Below, in pieces: positions 22,526-30,054 of a stretch of 31,575 nucleotides of DNA. The notes under the pieces were generated by a model. That model worked only from the letters and a program-made list of their open reading frames with translations, ran no database searches and was not told the origin of the DNA. Where the stretch lies: assembly GCA_012800155.1 (NCBI GenBank), contig JAAZJX010000009.1, forward strand, positions 1 through 31,575, read 5' to 3'. Within the stretch, counting starts at the first letter, position 1. Each line of letters starts with the position of its first letter. The stretch is from Candidatus Magasanikiibacteriota bacterium (GTDB lineage: Bacteria; Patescibacteriota; Patescibacteriia; Magasanikbacterales; UBA922). Position numbers and translations under genes: made by a program.

Positions 22526-23272
22526 ATGGATACTGAAAATCGTGTTGTATCGACCAGTGAGGTTATGAGAAGTTTGGCTGAATTAACGGAGGATGAATTA
22601 TGTTTTCTACAAAATAACTTATGGTTGATAAAAAAGAGGATTGCTCAACGTTTAGATGAGATTGAAAAGAATACTTTTGTAACACCTCTCTCTGATGTTC
22701 AGTTACAAAAGCAATATCCACAGTTTGTGGATAAATTGAAATCTTGGCGTAAAGCAGCAAAGAAATTTAGGTATGATGGTCCGGTGGTATGGTTAGTCAA
22801 GAAGGGTTTTACCCTGAAGAATCACGCCCCATTTGCTGGTCCATGTTACAGGGATTTAGAGTTTTTGAAAGACTGGAGTAGGCTCAAAGAAACTCCTACT
22901 TCAAATTCCTTGATTTTTTGGATACCCAGAATTGTTTCTGGAAGCAAACAGCTTACATTGGAAGAAATGATCAAATATCGTGAAGATAGAAGGAAAATCT
23001 ATAGATTACCATCTGATCATTGTGATCGTTTTGGATCCATAACAGAACTTTTTGCACTTATTTTAGGGCTTTTTAAATACACCGGTGAACGAGTGCCTTT
23101 GGGTTCTGATTTTGCAGTGTCAGACACTATGTTTACTTCAGAGACGGGAAAAGTTTTCTGCTTTATGGCTGGAGACTTTGATGACTTAGGTGGATTAGAT
23201 TGCGATTTTTGGGATTGCACATCTAAGTGGAAATTTATCGGCTTTTTCCTTCTGGGTGTGGAAGAAATTTAA
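22526..23272 (+). CDS. Uncharacterised protein, paralogue 2
   Basis: 248 residues. A GAGGAG ribosome site precedes the ATG. It shares with paralogue 1 the MDTE.RV start, NTFVTPLSD, YGPVVWLVK.GF, GPC, PTSN..FW.PR, HCDRFGS and TGERVPL blocks, and an identical VEEI end. The last 33 nt of the two genes differ at one base (22448-22480 versus 23240-23272), and their 3' flanks share GGGAAAAT...TTGGGTATTTG. This points to tandem duplication of gene plus flank, with divergence of the body and conservation or conversion of the end. It is more AT-rich than paralogue 1. Function unknown. Confidence 0.78.
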   Translation: MDTENRVVSTSEVMRSLAELTEDELCFLQNNLWLIKKRIAQRLDEIEKNTFVTPLSDVQLQKQYPQFVDKLKSWRKAAKKFRYDGPVVWLVKKGFTLKNHAPFAGPCYRDLEFLKDWSRLKETPTSNSLIFWIPRIVSGSKQLTLEEMIKYREDRRKIYRLPSDHCDRFGSITELFALILGLFKYTGERVPLGSDFAVSDTMFTSETGKVFCFMAGDFDDLGGLDCDFWDCTSKWKFIGFFLLGVEEI

Positions 23273-23382
23273 GTCTAGGGGAAAATTTTGGGTATTTGTT
23301 TTAGATTATTGGTCTAGGGAGGTGAAAATAATAGACCAGTAGGAATTTAGACATTATCGTGTCTAGATTCTTCAAACTCTTG
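23273..23382 (+). other. Duplicated 3' flank with two hairpins
   Basis: Starts with the flank shared with paralogue 1 (23278-23298). GGTCTA (23311) and TAGACC (23332) then form a 6-bp stem whose loop holds GGGAGGTG, a Shine-Dalgarno-like sequence, but no ATG or open frame follows. A second stem TAGACA/TGTCTA lies at 23348-23365. It may be the leftover leader of a deleted third copy. Confidence 0.4.
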
Positions 23383-23416
23383 AGACCTCAGTCATTCGTG
23401 ACTGAGGTCTTTTCTT
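23383..23416 (+). terminator. Strong terminator after the paralogue pair
   Basis: AGACCTCAGTCA (23383-23394), TTCG tetraloop, TGACTGAGGTCT (23399-23410), then TTTCTTTTTT. A perfect 12-bp stem with a stable loop makes it the strongest terminator in the window. From here to 23616 the sequence is AT-rich spacer in which I see no gene. Confidence 0.92.
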
Positions 23417-23616
23417 TTTTATGATTTTTAATTAAAATTTTTATGAAAAAATATTATATATAAAGTTGTTTGATTATTAGTTTTAATTGGAAAGATGTTT
23501 TTTTAATTATATTATTTTATAAAAAATTAATTGAATTATACTAAAGATAAGATTATTAATTTTTTGTCTGTTATTAGGTAGAAATTTTAGTTAATAGTTT
23601 TAAATTTTATATTGTC

Positions 23617-23645
23617 TTGACATTTTTTATTAGATGTAGTATTAT
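23617..23645 (+). promoter_or_regulatory. Promoter of rpmG
   Basis: TTGACA (23617-23622), 17-nt spacer, TATTAT (23640-23645), about 36 nt before the rpmG ATG. Confidence 0.65.
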
Positions 23646-23681
23646 TTGACCACTAATATAATTACTAAAATTGTTTAATAT

Positions 23682-23846
23682 ATGCCTTCAAAAGAACGAG
23701 ATAATATGATTAAATTGGAATGTACTGAATGTAAACATACCAATTATTTTTCTCATAAAAATAAAAAAATTTTAAAAAATCGTTTGGAAATAAATAAATA
23801 TTGTAAGTTTTGTAAAAAGCACATCTTGCATAAAGAAACAAAATAA
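23682..23846 (+). CDS. rpmG: Ribosomal protein bL33
   Basis: 54 residues, the normal length for bL33. The translation MPSKERDNMIKLECTECKHT... carries the zinc-ribbon cysteines of the C+ form (CTEC near 15-18 and CKFC near 41-44), the NYFSHKNKK segment, and the RLEINKYCKFCKKH...HKETK ending typical of the family. bL33 sits near the E site of the 50S subunit. There is no Shine-Dalgarno site. tRNA-Trp follows 48 bp downstream, recalling the rpmG-trnW-secE-nusG order of many bacteria, but secE and nusG are not here. Confidence 0.93.
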   Translation: MPSKERDNMIKLECTECKHTNYFSHKNKKILKNRLEINKYCKFCKKHILHKETK

Positions 23847-23850
23847 GTTA

Positions 23851-23882
23851 AAATAACCCCGATAAGTCGGGGTTATTTAAAT
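23851..23882 (+). terminator. Hairpin after rpmG
   Basis: AAATAACCCCGA (23851-23862), TAAG loop, TCGGGGTTATTT (23867-23878). A perfect 12-bp stem but with only a short T-run, so it is a likely though possibly leaky terminator ahead of tRNA-Trp. Confidence 0.7.
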
Positions 23883-23894
23883 AAAATATTTGAA

Positions 23895-23965
23895 GCGGGC
23901 GTAGTTTAGTGGTAGAACTGTGGTCTCCAAAACCACTGGTGGGGGTTCGATTCCCTCCGCCCGTG
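23895..23965 (+). tRNA. tRNA-Trp (CCA)
   Basis: 71 nt: acceptor GCGGGCG/CGCCCGT (G-T at the first pair), D-arm GTTT/GAAC, anticodon stem GTGGT/ACCAC with loop CTCCAAA (anticodon CCA), T-arm GGGGG/CCCTC with loop TTCGATT, discriminator G as required for Trp. The CCA anticodon reads only UGG, consistent with UGA not being a sense codon here. Confidence 0.95.
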
Positions 23966-23968
23966 CTA

Positions 23969-23996
23969 AAAACAGGATTGATTATCCTGTTTTTTC
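23969..23996 (+). terminator. Terminator after tRNA-Trp
   Basis: AAAACAGGAT (23969-23978), TGATT loop, ATCCTGTTTT (23984-23993), then further T residues. Confidence 0.82.
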
Positions 23997-24004
23997 ATCC
24001 ACAA

Positions 24005-24033
24005 TTGAGATTAACTTTTTATTATTGTATAAT
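24005..24033 (+). promoter_or_regulatory. Promoter of the cupin gene
   Basis: TTGAGA (24005-24010), 17-nt spacer, TATAAT (24028-24033). It follows the tRNA-Trp terminator and precedes the cupin ATG by 45 nt. Confidence 0.75.
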
Positions 24034-24078
24034 AAATATTAGACTGACATCAGTTATAAATTATAATATACAAAAATT

Positions 24079-24477
24079 ATGAAAAAGGGATTTTATACTA
24101 ATATAGAAAAAGAAACTTTAGAAAATAATTCTTTTCGTAAAGTACTTTATACTGGCGCTTATAGTCAATTAGTGGTAATGAGTTTAAAACCAAATGAAGA
24201 AATTGGCGCTGAAATTCATGAAAATCATGATCAATTCTTTCGTTTTGAACAAGGTAATGGTAAAGTTATGATTAATGAAACAGTTTATAATGTAGGAGCT
24301 GATGATGTAGTTATTGTGCCAGCCGGAGCCAATCATAATGTTGTTAATAGTGGAGAGATAGATTTGAAACTTTATACTATTTATTCTCCAGCTGAACATC
24401 GTTTTGATGTAGAACATATTACTCGTGAAGAAGCTATGTCTGATGATGAACATTTTGAGGGAACTTTGTCAGAATAA
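24079..24477 (+). CDS. Small cupin-domain protein
   Basis: 132 residues, a single double-stranded beta-helix domain. Cupin motif 1 is visible as EIGAEIHENHDQFFRFEQGNG (two His and a Glu-like acidic position), and motif 2 as VPAGANHNVVN with the third His. This is a typical metal-binding jelly-roll seen in many bacteria as a stand-alone gene; the substrate is unknown and sugar or small-molecule binding is possible. It is monocistronic, with its own promoter and a strong terminator. It is not closely similar to the FdtA-type cupin at 4534. Confidence 0.87.
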   Translation: MKKGFYTNIEKETLENNSFRKVLYTGAYSQLVVMSLKPNEEIGAEIHENHDQFFRFEQGNGKVMINETVYNVGADDVVIVPAGANHNVVNSGEIDLKLYTIYSPAEHRFDVEHITREEAMSDDEHFEGTLSE

Positions 24478-24490
24478 AATTAATAAATAC

Positions 24491-24522
24491 AAAATCCTCC
24501 AAATAATTTTTGGAGGATTTTT
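24491..24522 (+). terminator. Terminator after the cupin gene
   Basis: AAAATCCTCCA (24491-24501), 9-nt loop, TGGAGGATTTT (24511-24521), then T. A perfect 11-bp stem. Confidence 0.87.
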
Positions 24523-24600
24523 GTCGCTAAATTTTTATTTTTTTAGTATAATGTTTAAATATTTTAATAATTATCAATTTTAATTGATTAATTAAGAATT

Positions 24601-25131
24601 ATGAATATTGAAAAAATAGATTATACTGTTAAGTATAATTCTTTATCTAAAAGTATTCGTATTTTGATAAATTCTAAAGGAAAAGTTATTGTTACTGCTC
24701 CTCGTTGGGTTAGTTTGAAAGTAATTGATAAATTTGTAAATAGTAAAATAGTTTGGATAAAAGATAATTTAAAAAAAGTAAAAAATAAAGCAAGATCTGG
24801 TGGAAATAGAGTTGAATTTAATAAATATCAAAAAAGAGCTAAACAATTGGTAGTAAATAAAGTAAAAGAGTTAAATAAATTTTATAATTTTGATTATAAT
24901 AAGATTACAATACGCCTTGTTTCTACTCGTTGGGGAAGTTGTTCTTCTAAAAAAAATTTGAATTTTAATTATAGAATTATTTTTTTACCAGATAATTTAG
25001 TGAATTATTTAGTGGTTCATGAGCTTTGTCATTTGAAAGAAATGAATCACTCTGTTAGATTTTGGAAGTTGGTGGAAAAAACTATTCCTGATTATAAAAA
25101 ATTACGAAAAGAACTAAAAAATATAAAATAG
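24601..25131 (+). CDS. YgjP-like metalloprotein (DUF45, zincin-like)
   Basis: 176 residues, slightly shorter than E. coli-type YgjP proteins. STRWGSCSSKKNLNFNYRII precedes the zincin motif H140-E141-L-C-H144, with a third His at 150 in the NHS segment and a following FW, the family signature. These proteins are related to SprT/WLM metalloproteases, but their biological substrate is not settled. A TATAAT at 24547-24552 is a possible -10 box without a clear -35. It ends with TAG, 35 bp before the next gene. No signal peptide, so cytoplasmic. Confidence 0.9.
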   Translation: MNIEKIDYTVKYNSLSKSIRILINSKGKVIVTAPRWVSLKVIDKFVNSKIVWIKDNLKKVKNKARSGGNRVEFNKYQKRAKQLVVNKVKELNKFYNFDYNKITIRLVSTRWGSCSSKKNLNFNYRIIFLPDNLVNYLVVHELCHLKEMNHSVRFWKLVEKTIPDYKKLRKELKNIK

Positions 25132-25148
25132 TTTAAATTTGATTTTTA

Positions 25149-25157
25149 TGATATAAT
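25149..25157 (+). promoter_or_regulatory. Extended -10 promoter, nearly leaderless start
   Basis: TGATATAAT at 25149-25157 is a full extended -10 element without a good -35. Initiation would fall around 25163-25165, 2-4 nt before the ATG at 25167, giving an essentially leaderless mRNA. Confidence 0.45.
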
Positions 25158-25166
25158 ATTTGCATT

Positions 25167-26504
25167 ATGAAAAATAAAAATTTTGCAAAAGCTTATATTA
25201 TAACTGTGGACATGGGTTATGGACATCAGCGAGCAGTTTATCCTCTAACTGAATTAGCAGAAGGCGGTATTATTAATGCTAATAATTATGCTGGAATACC
25301 CAAAAAAGATCAAAGAAGTTGGGAAGGAGGCAGAAAAGTTTATGAAAAAATTTCTCGTCTTAAACATTTACCTTTGATAGGTGATTTGATTTTTAATATC
25401 ATGGATTATTTTCAAAGAATTGAACCTTTTTATCCAATTAGAGATTTGAGTAAAGCGACTGTTCAATTAAAAACAATTTATTCCATGATAAAAAAAGGTT
25501 GGGGTAAAGATTTAGTAGAAAAATTAAGTAAAAAACCTTTACCAGTGATCACTTCATTTTTTACAGTAGCTTATTTTTTTGAAGAACATGGTTATAAAGA
25601 AAATATTTATTTGATTTGTTGTGATGCAGATGTGAGTAGAGCTTGGGCGCCTTTATATCCAGAAAAAAGTAAAATAAAATATTTAGTGCCTAATAGACGA
25701 GTAAAAAATAGATTAAAATTATATGGTGTAAAAGAAAATAATATTTTTATTACTGGTTTTCCTTTACCAAAAGAAAATATTGGTGGTCATGAATTGAAAA
25801 TTTTAAGAAAAAGTGTAGGAGAAAGAATTGTTCATCTTGATCCTAAAGGACTTTATCGTAAAAAATATAAAAAAACTATAAATGATTTTTTAGGAAAAGA
25901 ATATTGTAAAAAAGATTCATGTGCTCATGTTTTGACTATTACTTTTGCAGTTGGTGGTGCTGGCGCGCAGAGAGAAATTGGTGCGGAAATATTATTTAGT
26001 TTAAAAGATAAAATTTTAAGCGGTGAAATTAAATTAAATTTAATTGCCGGTATAAAGAATGATGTTTATTTATATTATCAAAACAAAATAAAAGAATTTG
26101 GTTTATTTGGTAAAACTAATGGTAATATTGAAATTTTATACGCAGAAACTAAAAAAGATTATTTTCAAAAATTTAATAAAATACTTTTGAAAACTGATAT
26201 ATTGTGGACAAAACCAAGTGAATTATCTTTTTATGCAGGTTTGGGTTTGCCTATTATTATTGCTCCAACAGTTGGTTCACAAGAAGAATTTAATAAAGAG
26301 TGGTTAATTTCTATTGGCGCTGGTGTAGAACAGCAGGATCCTCGTTATGTTAATGAATGGTTAGCTGATTGGTTGGATTCAGGATGGTTGGCAGAAGCAG
26401 CTATGAATGGATTTCTTAATGCTCCACACAAAGGCGCTTATCATATGGAAGAAGTAGTTTTGAAAGGTAAAAGAAGTGAAATTGAAGATATTCATTTATT
26501 ATAA
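25167..26504 (+). CDS. GT-B-fold protein, MurG/MGDG-synthase-like, uncharacterised
   Basis: 445 residues. The N-terminal DMGYGHQRAVYPL resembles the GxGH-x-x-A glycine-rich acceptor loop of MurG and MGDG synthases (GT28). A later segment VLTITFAVGGAGAQ matches the start of the C-terminal nucleotide-sugar domain, and KPSELSFYAGLGLPIIIAP resembles the KPG..T..E..A.G.P donor-binding motif, with Ser-Glu-Leu-Ser in place of the usual residues. Nearly 90 residues between the two halves are poorly conserved. A lipid- or cell-wall-linked glycosyltransferase is the best guess. No transmembrane helix; association with the membrane surface would be typical. It is followed by a 155-bp AT-rich spacer. Confidence 0.65.
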   Translation: MKNKNFAKAYIITVDMGYGHQRAVYPLTELAEGGIINANNYAGIPKKDQRSWEGGRKVYEKISRLKHLPLIGDLIFNIMDYFQRIEPFYPIRDLSKATVQLKTIYSMIKKGWGKDLVEKLSKKPLPVITSFFTVAYFFEEHGYKENIYLICCDADVSRAWAPLYPEKSKIKYLVPNRRVKNRLKLYGVKENNIFITGFPLPKENIGGHELKILRKSVGERIVHLDPKGLYRKKYKKTINDFLGKEYCKKDSCAHVLTITFAVGGAGAQREIGAEILFSLKDKILSGEIKLNLIAGIKNDVYLYYQNKIKEFGLFGKTNGNIEILYAETKKDYFQKFNKILLKTDILWTKPSELSFYAGLGLPIIIAPTVGSQEEFNKEWLISIGAGVEQQDPRYVNEWLADWLDSGWLAEAAMNGFLNAPHKGAYHMEEVVLKGKRSEIEDIHLL

Positions 26505-26659
26505 AGAGTTAAGAATTGGCAATTAAGATTTATAAATAAAATATTAAGTTTACTAAGAATTTTTACAGATAATTTTTATCAATTAAAGTAGATAAAATTT
26601 AATCTTATAAGAATTTTTAAATTATTTATTCATAACTCTTAGTTTTTTTATTTATATTT

Positions 26660-27565
26660 ATGAATTGGTTTTTTATTGCATTGATTGGTTATTTATTATT
26701 AGCAGTGGTGGCTGTTTTGGATAAATTTATTGTTAGTAAATCAGTTCGTCCCATAGTTTATACTTTTTATTCTACCATCTTTATGTTTGGGGCTTTGGCA
26801 GCTTTACCAATTATTGATTTTAATTTTTTAATTGGTATAGATTGGTGGTGGGCAATAGTATCAGGTGTTAGTTTTGGTTTTGCTTTGTGGACTTTGTTTT
26901 TAGCATTGAATAGAGGAGAAGCAAGTCATATAAATCCTTTTAATGGCGGTCTAGTAACAATTTTCATTTTTATTTTGTCTTTTGTTTTTTTAGGTGAAAA
27001 TCTTACAATTTTACAATATTTTGGAATTTCTATTTTAGTTTTAGCTTCTTTTTTACTTTCTTTTGAAAAGAGTTTGAAACATGATGGTTTTCATTTAGGT
27101 TTTGTTTGGGCAATAATTTCTGCTTTATTTTTTGCTATTTCTCATGTAAGTGCAAAGTATTTATATGGACAATATGATTTTGGAACAGCTTTTATTTGGA
27201 CTAGAGCTACTACTGGTTTAGTTGGTTTATTTTTATTATTATTTCCAACTGTTCGCAATAGTTTTAAACGAAAAGAAAAAGAACCCAAGACTTATGCCAA
27301 AAAATATTCTCTTTTTATTGTTATTAGTAATAAAATATTGTCTATTTTATCAGCTATTCTTTTGCAGTATGCCATGTCAATTGGTAGTGTGACAATTGTC
27401 GGAGCTATGAGTGGAGTTCAATATGTTCTTATGTTTATTATGATTTATTTATTGACTAAGTTTACTCCTAAAATTTTTAAAGAATATTTTACTAAACATG
27501 AAATTAAAATGCAGATTTTGGCATTATTATTGGTTGTGATTGGTTCAGTTTTTTTTGTAATTTAA
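26660..27565 (+). CDS. EamA/DMT-family transporter
   Basis: 301 residues with ten hydrophobic helices and two EamA-like halves: the first ends near LVLASFLLSFEKS, and the second begins with FHLGFVWAIISALFFAISHV. The drug/metabolite transporter superfamily exports or imports small metabolites such as amino acids; the substrate cannot be inferred. It starts after a spacer with no Shine-Dalgarno site and lies 4 bp before the GH-like gene, so the two are co-transcribed. Confidence 0.88.
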   Translation: MNWFFIALIGYLLLAVVAVLDKFIVSKSVRPIVYTFYSTIFMFGALAALPIIDFNFLIGIDWWWAIVSGVSFGFALWTLFLALNRGEASHINPFNGGLVTIFIFILSFVFLGENLTILQYFGISILVLASFLLSFEKSLKHDGFHLGFVWAIISALFFAISHVSAKYLYGQYDFGTAFIWTRATTGLVGLFLLLFPTVRNSFKRKEKEPKTYAKKYSLFIVISNKILSILSAILLQYAMSIGSVTIVGAMSGVQYVLMFIMIYLLTKFTPKIFKEYFTKHEIKMQILALLLVVIGSVFFVI

Positions 27566-27569
27566 AAAT

Positions 27570-28571
27570 ATGTTTAAGAAACTTGTTTTAAAGATTTTAA
27601 TTTTGTTAATTTTATTAGTAATAATTTTTTATATTTATCTTTGGTTTTCTTCAAAACAAAAATATAAAGTTGATTATGGTATTAGTTTTAGTAAACAGCA
27701 TGCAGAATCTTTAGGTTTAAATTGGAAAGAAAATTATTTGGCAATGTTAGATGAATTAAAACCAAAATATTTAAGATTTTCTGCCACTTGGGATGAAGTT
27801 GAAAAAGAGAGAGGTCAATATGATTTTACTGAGATAGATTGGCAAATGAATGAAGCAAAAAAAAGAGGAGTTAAAGTTATTTTAGCCATAGGACAAAAAG
27901 CTCCGCGTTGGCCAGAATGTCATATTCCAGATTGGGCAGAAATTTTGGAAGAAGAAAATTATAAAATAGAATTATTTGAATATCTTAAAACTGTGGTTGA
28001 AAGATATAATTTGAATGAAGCTTTGGAAATTTGGCAAGTAGAAAATGAACCATTTATAAAATTTCGTTTTGGTGATTGTGAAAATTATCATCAAAATTTG
28101 GTTTTAGAAGAAATTAATTTTGTAAAAGATTTATCTCTTGAACATAAAATTATTATTACTGATAGTGGAGAGCTTAGTACTTGGCGACAAGCGACAAAAG
28201 TTGGAGATCTTTTTGGTAGTACTCTTTATCGGGTAGTTATGACTCCCGGTGGAAGATATTGGAATTATGATTGGTTGCCAGCTGGATTTTATAAATTAAA
28301 AGCAAAATTTTGGAGAATAGATTTTAATAATTTTTATATTTCAGAATTACAAGCTGAACCTTGGTTTACTAATAGTAATCCTAATACTACTGATATTTTT
28401 GAACAAGAAAAAAGTATGAATATAGAAAGAATGAATAAACATTTTGATTATGTAGAAAGAATTGGAGTTTCACGCGCTTATTTATGGGGTGTAGAGTGGT
28501 GGTATTGGATGAAAACAAAAATAAATGATGATCGTTATTGGGAAATTGTAAAAAATAAAATAAACAATTAA
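27570..28571 (+). CDS. Membrane-anchored GH-A clan glycosidase-like protein
   Basis: 333 residues. An N-terminal transmembrane anchor (about 5-27) is followed by a TIM-barrel glycosidase-like domain. WQVENEP contains the acid/base candidate Glu160 in the NEP motif at the end of strand 4, and YISELQAEPW holds a nucleophile candidate (Glu259) at the expected strand 7 position. An early YLRFSATWDEVE segment is typical of GH5/GH39/GH42-like barrels. The catalytic domain would face outside, probably trimming cell-surface or environmental polysaccharide. No specific GH family is claimed. It is followed by a bidirectional terminator. Confidence 0.78.
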   Translation: MFKKLVLKILILLILLVIIFYIYLWFSSKQKYKVDYGISFSKQHAESLGLNWKENYLAMLDELKPKYLRFSATWDEVEKERGQYDFTEIDWQMNEAKKRGVKVILAIGQKAPRWPECHIPDWAEILEEENYKIELFEYLKTVVERYNLNEALEIWQVENEPFIKFRFGDCENYHQNLVLEEINFVKDLSLEHKIIITDSGELSTWRQATKVGDLFGSTLYRVVMTPGGRYWNYDWLPAGFYKLKAKFWRIDFNNFYISELQAEPWFTNSNPNTTDIFEQEKSMNIERMNKHFDYVERIGVSRAYLWGVEWWYWMKTKINDDRYWEIVKNKINN

Positions 28572-28579
28572 ATTAAAAT

Positions 28580-28606
28580 AAACTACTTTTAAAAGTAGTT
28601 TATTTT
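28580..28606. terminator. Bidirectional terminator
   Basis: A perfect palindrome AAACTACTTT-TA-AAAGTAGTTT (28580-28601) with T-rich flanks on both strands. It ends the + strand glycosidase transcript and the minus-strand tRNA-Val transcript. Confidence 0.78.
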
Positions 28607-28609
28607 TAG

Positions 28610-28683
28610 TACACGCCAAGGGATTCGAACCCCTGACCCTCTCGGTGTAAACGAGATGCTCTAACCAACTGAGCTAGGCGTGC
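28610..28683 (-). tRNA. tRNA-Val (UAC)
   Basis: 74 nt read on the minus strand: acceptor GCACGCC/GGCGTGT (G-T at the first pair), D-arm GCTC/GAGC, anticodon stem TCTCG/CGAGA with loop TTTACAC (anticodon TAC), T-arm AGGGG/CCCTT (one terminal G-T type pair) with loop TTCGAAT, discriminator A. It is the only convincing intact minus-strand gene in the window. Confidence 0.95.
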
Positions 28684-28693
28684 AATTTATCAA

Positions 28694-28722
28694 ATTATAA
28701 AAGATATTAGTTTTTTTGTCAA
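28694..28722 (-). promoter_or_regulatory. Perfect consensus promoter of tRNA-Val
   Basis: On the minus strand: TTGACA (28722-28717), 17 nt, TATAAT (28699-28694), 10 nt before the tRNA 5' end. Exact consensus, like the tRNA-Thr(GGU) promoter. Confidence 0.88.
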
Positions 28723-28727
28723 ATGTA

Positions 28728-28736
28728 TGTTATAAT
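28728..28736 (+). promoter_or_regulatory. Extended -10 promoter of the permease gene
   Basis: TGTTATAAT (28728-28736) on the + strand without a clear -35, 21 nt before the permease ATG, immediately beside the divergent tRNA-Val promoter. Confidence 0.5.
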
Positions 28737-28757
28737 ATTATAAATTAATATAAAATT

Positions 28758-29954
28758 ATGTTTTGGAAAAAATATAAAAGATTAGATGAAGAAAGTAGTG
28801 AGATAATTAATATAAAAGGAATTTTTCATAAAAAAATTTCTTTGTTTCAAGCTGTTTTTTTAATTGTAGGAGGTACAATTGGTGCTGGAGTATTAAGTAT
28901 TCCTTATGCAGTATCTAAGGTTGGTTTGATTGTAGGAATTTCTTATATAATTGTTTTAGGTCTTTTGATGATCGGTTTAAATTTATTATTAGGCGAAGTT
29001 TCTGCAGAAACAAAAGGGGACTATCAATTAGTTGGTTTGACTTATAAATATCTTGGTAAAATTGGTGGAAGAGTAATGACTTTTCTTTCTTATTTAATGT
29101 TAATTGGAGTTTTGACAATTTATATAATTGGAGAAGGAGAAGTATTGTCTTCAATTTTTGGAGGCACTAGTTTTTTTTGGAGTATTATATTTTTTGTTTT
29201 GTTTGGTACATTGGTAGCTATTGGTATTAGAGGTGTCAAAACTGTTAATTTTTTTATAAGTTTAAGTATTTTGTTGGTTATTTTAATTATTGTTTTTTTA
29301 AGTTCATCTCATATAGATATAGAAAATATTGGATTTAGTAATTTTTCTTATTTATTTTTTCCTTATGGAATAATACTTTTTGCTTTTCATGGTACTACTT
29401 CTGTGCCAGAAGCTCGTTTTTTGTTGAAAAAAAGAGATTTAGATCTTAAAAAAGCTATAATTATATCTGGACTTATTTCAATAACAGCTTATGCTTTGTT
29501 TGCTTTTGCAGTGGTAGGAGTTACTGGACAAGAAACTACAGAAATAGCCACAATAGGACTTGGACATCAATTAGGTAAAATTTTATTTTTATTTGGTAAT
29601 TTATTTGCTATTTTAGCTATGGCTGGTAGTTTTTTGATTGCAGGAGTGTCTTTGAAAGATTCTTTATCTTGGGATTATAAAATACCCACTTGGCTTGCGA
29701 ATGTTTTTGTTTTAGGTTTACCATTATTGATATTTTTATTAGGTATGAGAGAATTTATTGCAATGATTGATTTAGTTGGAGGTGTTTTTATTAGTATTGA
29801 GATGATATTAGTTTTGTTAATTTATAAGAAAGCAAAACAAACAGGAGCCTTAGATAGTCCAGAATATGATTTGCGTCATACTTTATTGTTAGGAATAATT
29901 TTATTGATTGTTCTAACAATTGGTGGGATTTATAGTGTAGCTAAGTTGTTTTAA
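28758..29954 (+). CDS. Amino-acid permease (APC superfamily, aromatic/hydroxy amino-acid permease-like)
   Basis: 398 residues with about eleven hydrophobic helices. The first helix carries GGTIGAGVLSIPYA, the unwound substrate-binding segment of LeuT-fold APC transporters, most like the HAAAP/AAAP branch (TyrP/SdaC-like). A second unwound helix is suggested by FAFHGTTSVPEA around residues 210-221. It probably imports an amino acid by cation symport, fitting a host- or community-dependent CPR lifestyle; the substrate is unassigned. It lies divergently to tRNA-Val, with 74 bp between them. Confidence 0.85.
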   Translation: MFWKKYKRLDEESSEIINIKGIFHKKISLFQAVFLIVGGTIGAGVLSIPYAVSKVGLIVGISYIIVLGLLMIGLNLLLGEVSAETKGDYQLVGLTYKYLGKIGGRVMTFLSYLMLIGVLTIYIIGEGEVLSSIFGGTSFFWSIIFFVLFGTLVAIGIRGVKTVNFFISLSILLVILIIVFLSSSHIDIENIGFSNFSYLFFPYGIILFAFHGTTSVPEARFLLKKRDLDLKKAIIISGLISITAYALFAFAVVGVTGQETTEIATIGLGHQLGKILFLFGNLFAILAMAGSFLIAGVSLKDSLSWDYKIPTWLANVFVLGLPLLIFLLGMREFIAMIDLVGGVFISIEMILVLLIYKKAKQTGALDSPEYDLRHTLLLGIILLIVLTIGGIYSVAKLF

Positions 29955-30054
29955 AGTTTATAAGATAAAAAGAAAATTTTTGAAAATAATTAAATTTAAA
30001 AATTAAATGAATTTTTGTCTTTTTTAAAAAGAAAAAAGTAGTTGAGAATATTTT

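Noticed and set aside
23273..23382. A third copy of the unknown paralogue
   Set aside because: Only the shared flank and a Shine-Dalgarno-like loop remain; no start codon or coding sequence matching the family follows.
26503..26650. Long-range inverted repeat AAGAGTTA / TAACTCTT followed by a T-run as a terminator
   Set aside because: The arms are separated by more than 120 nt of A/T sequence; such 8-bp matches are expected by chance in this composition.
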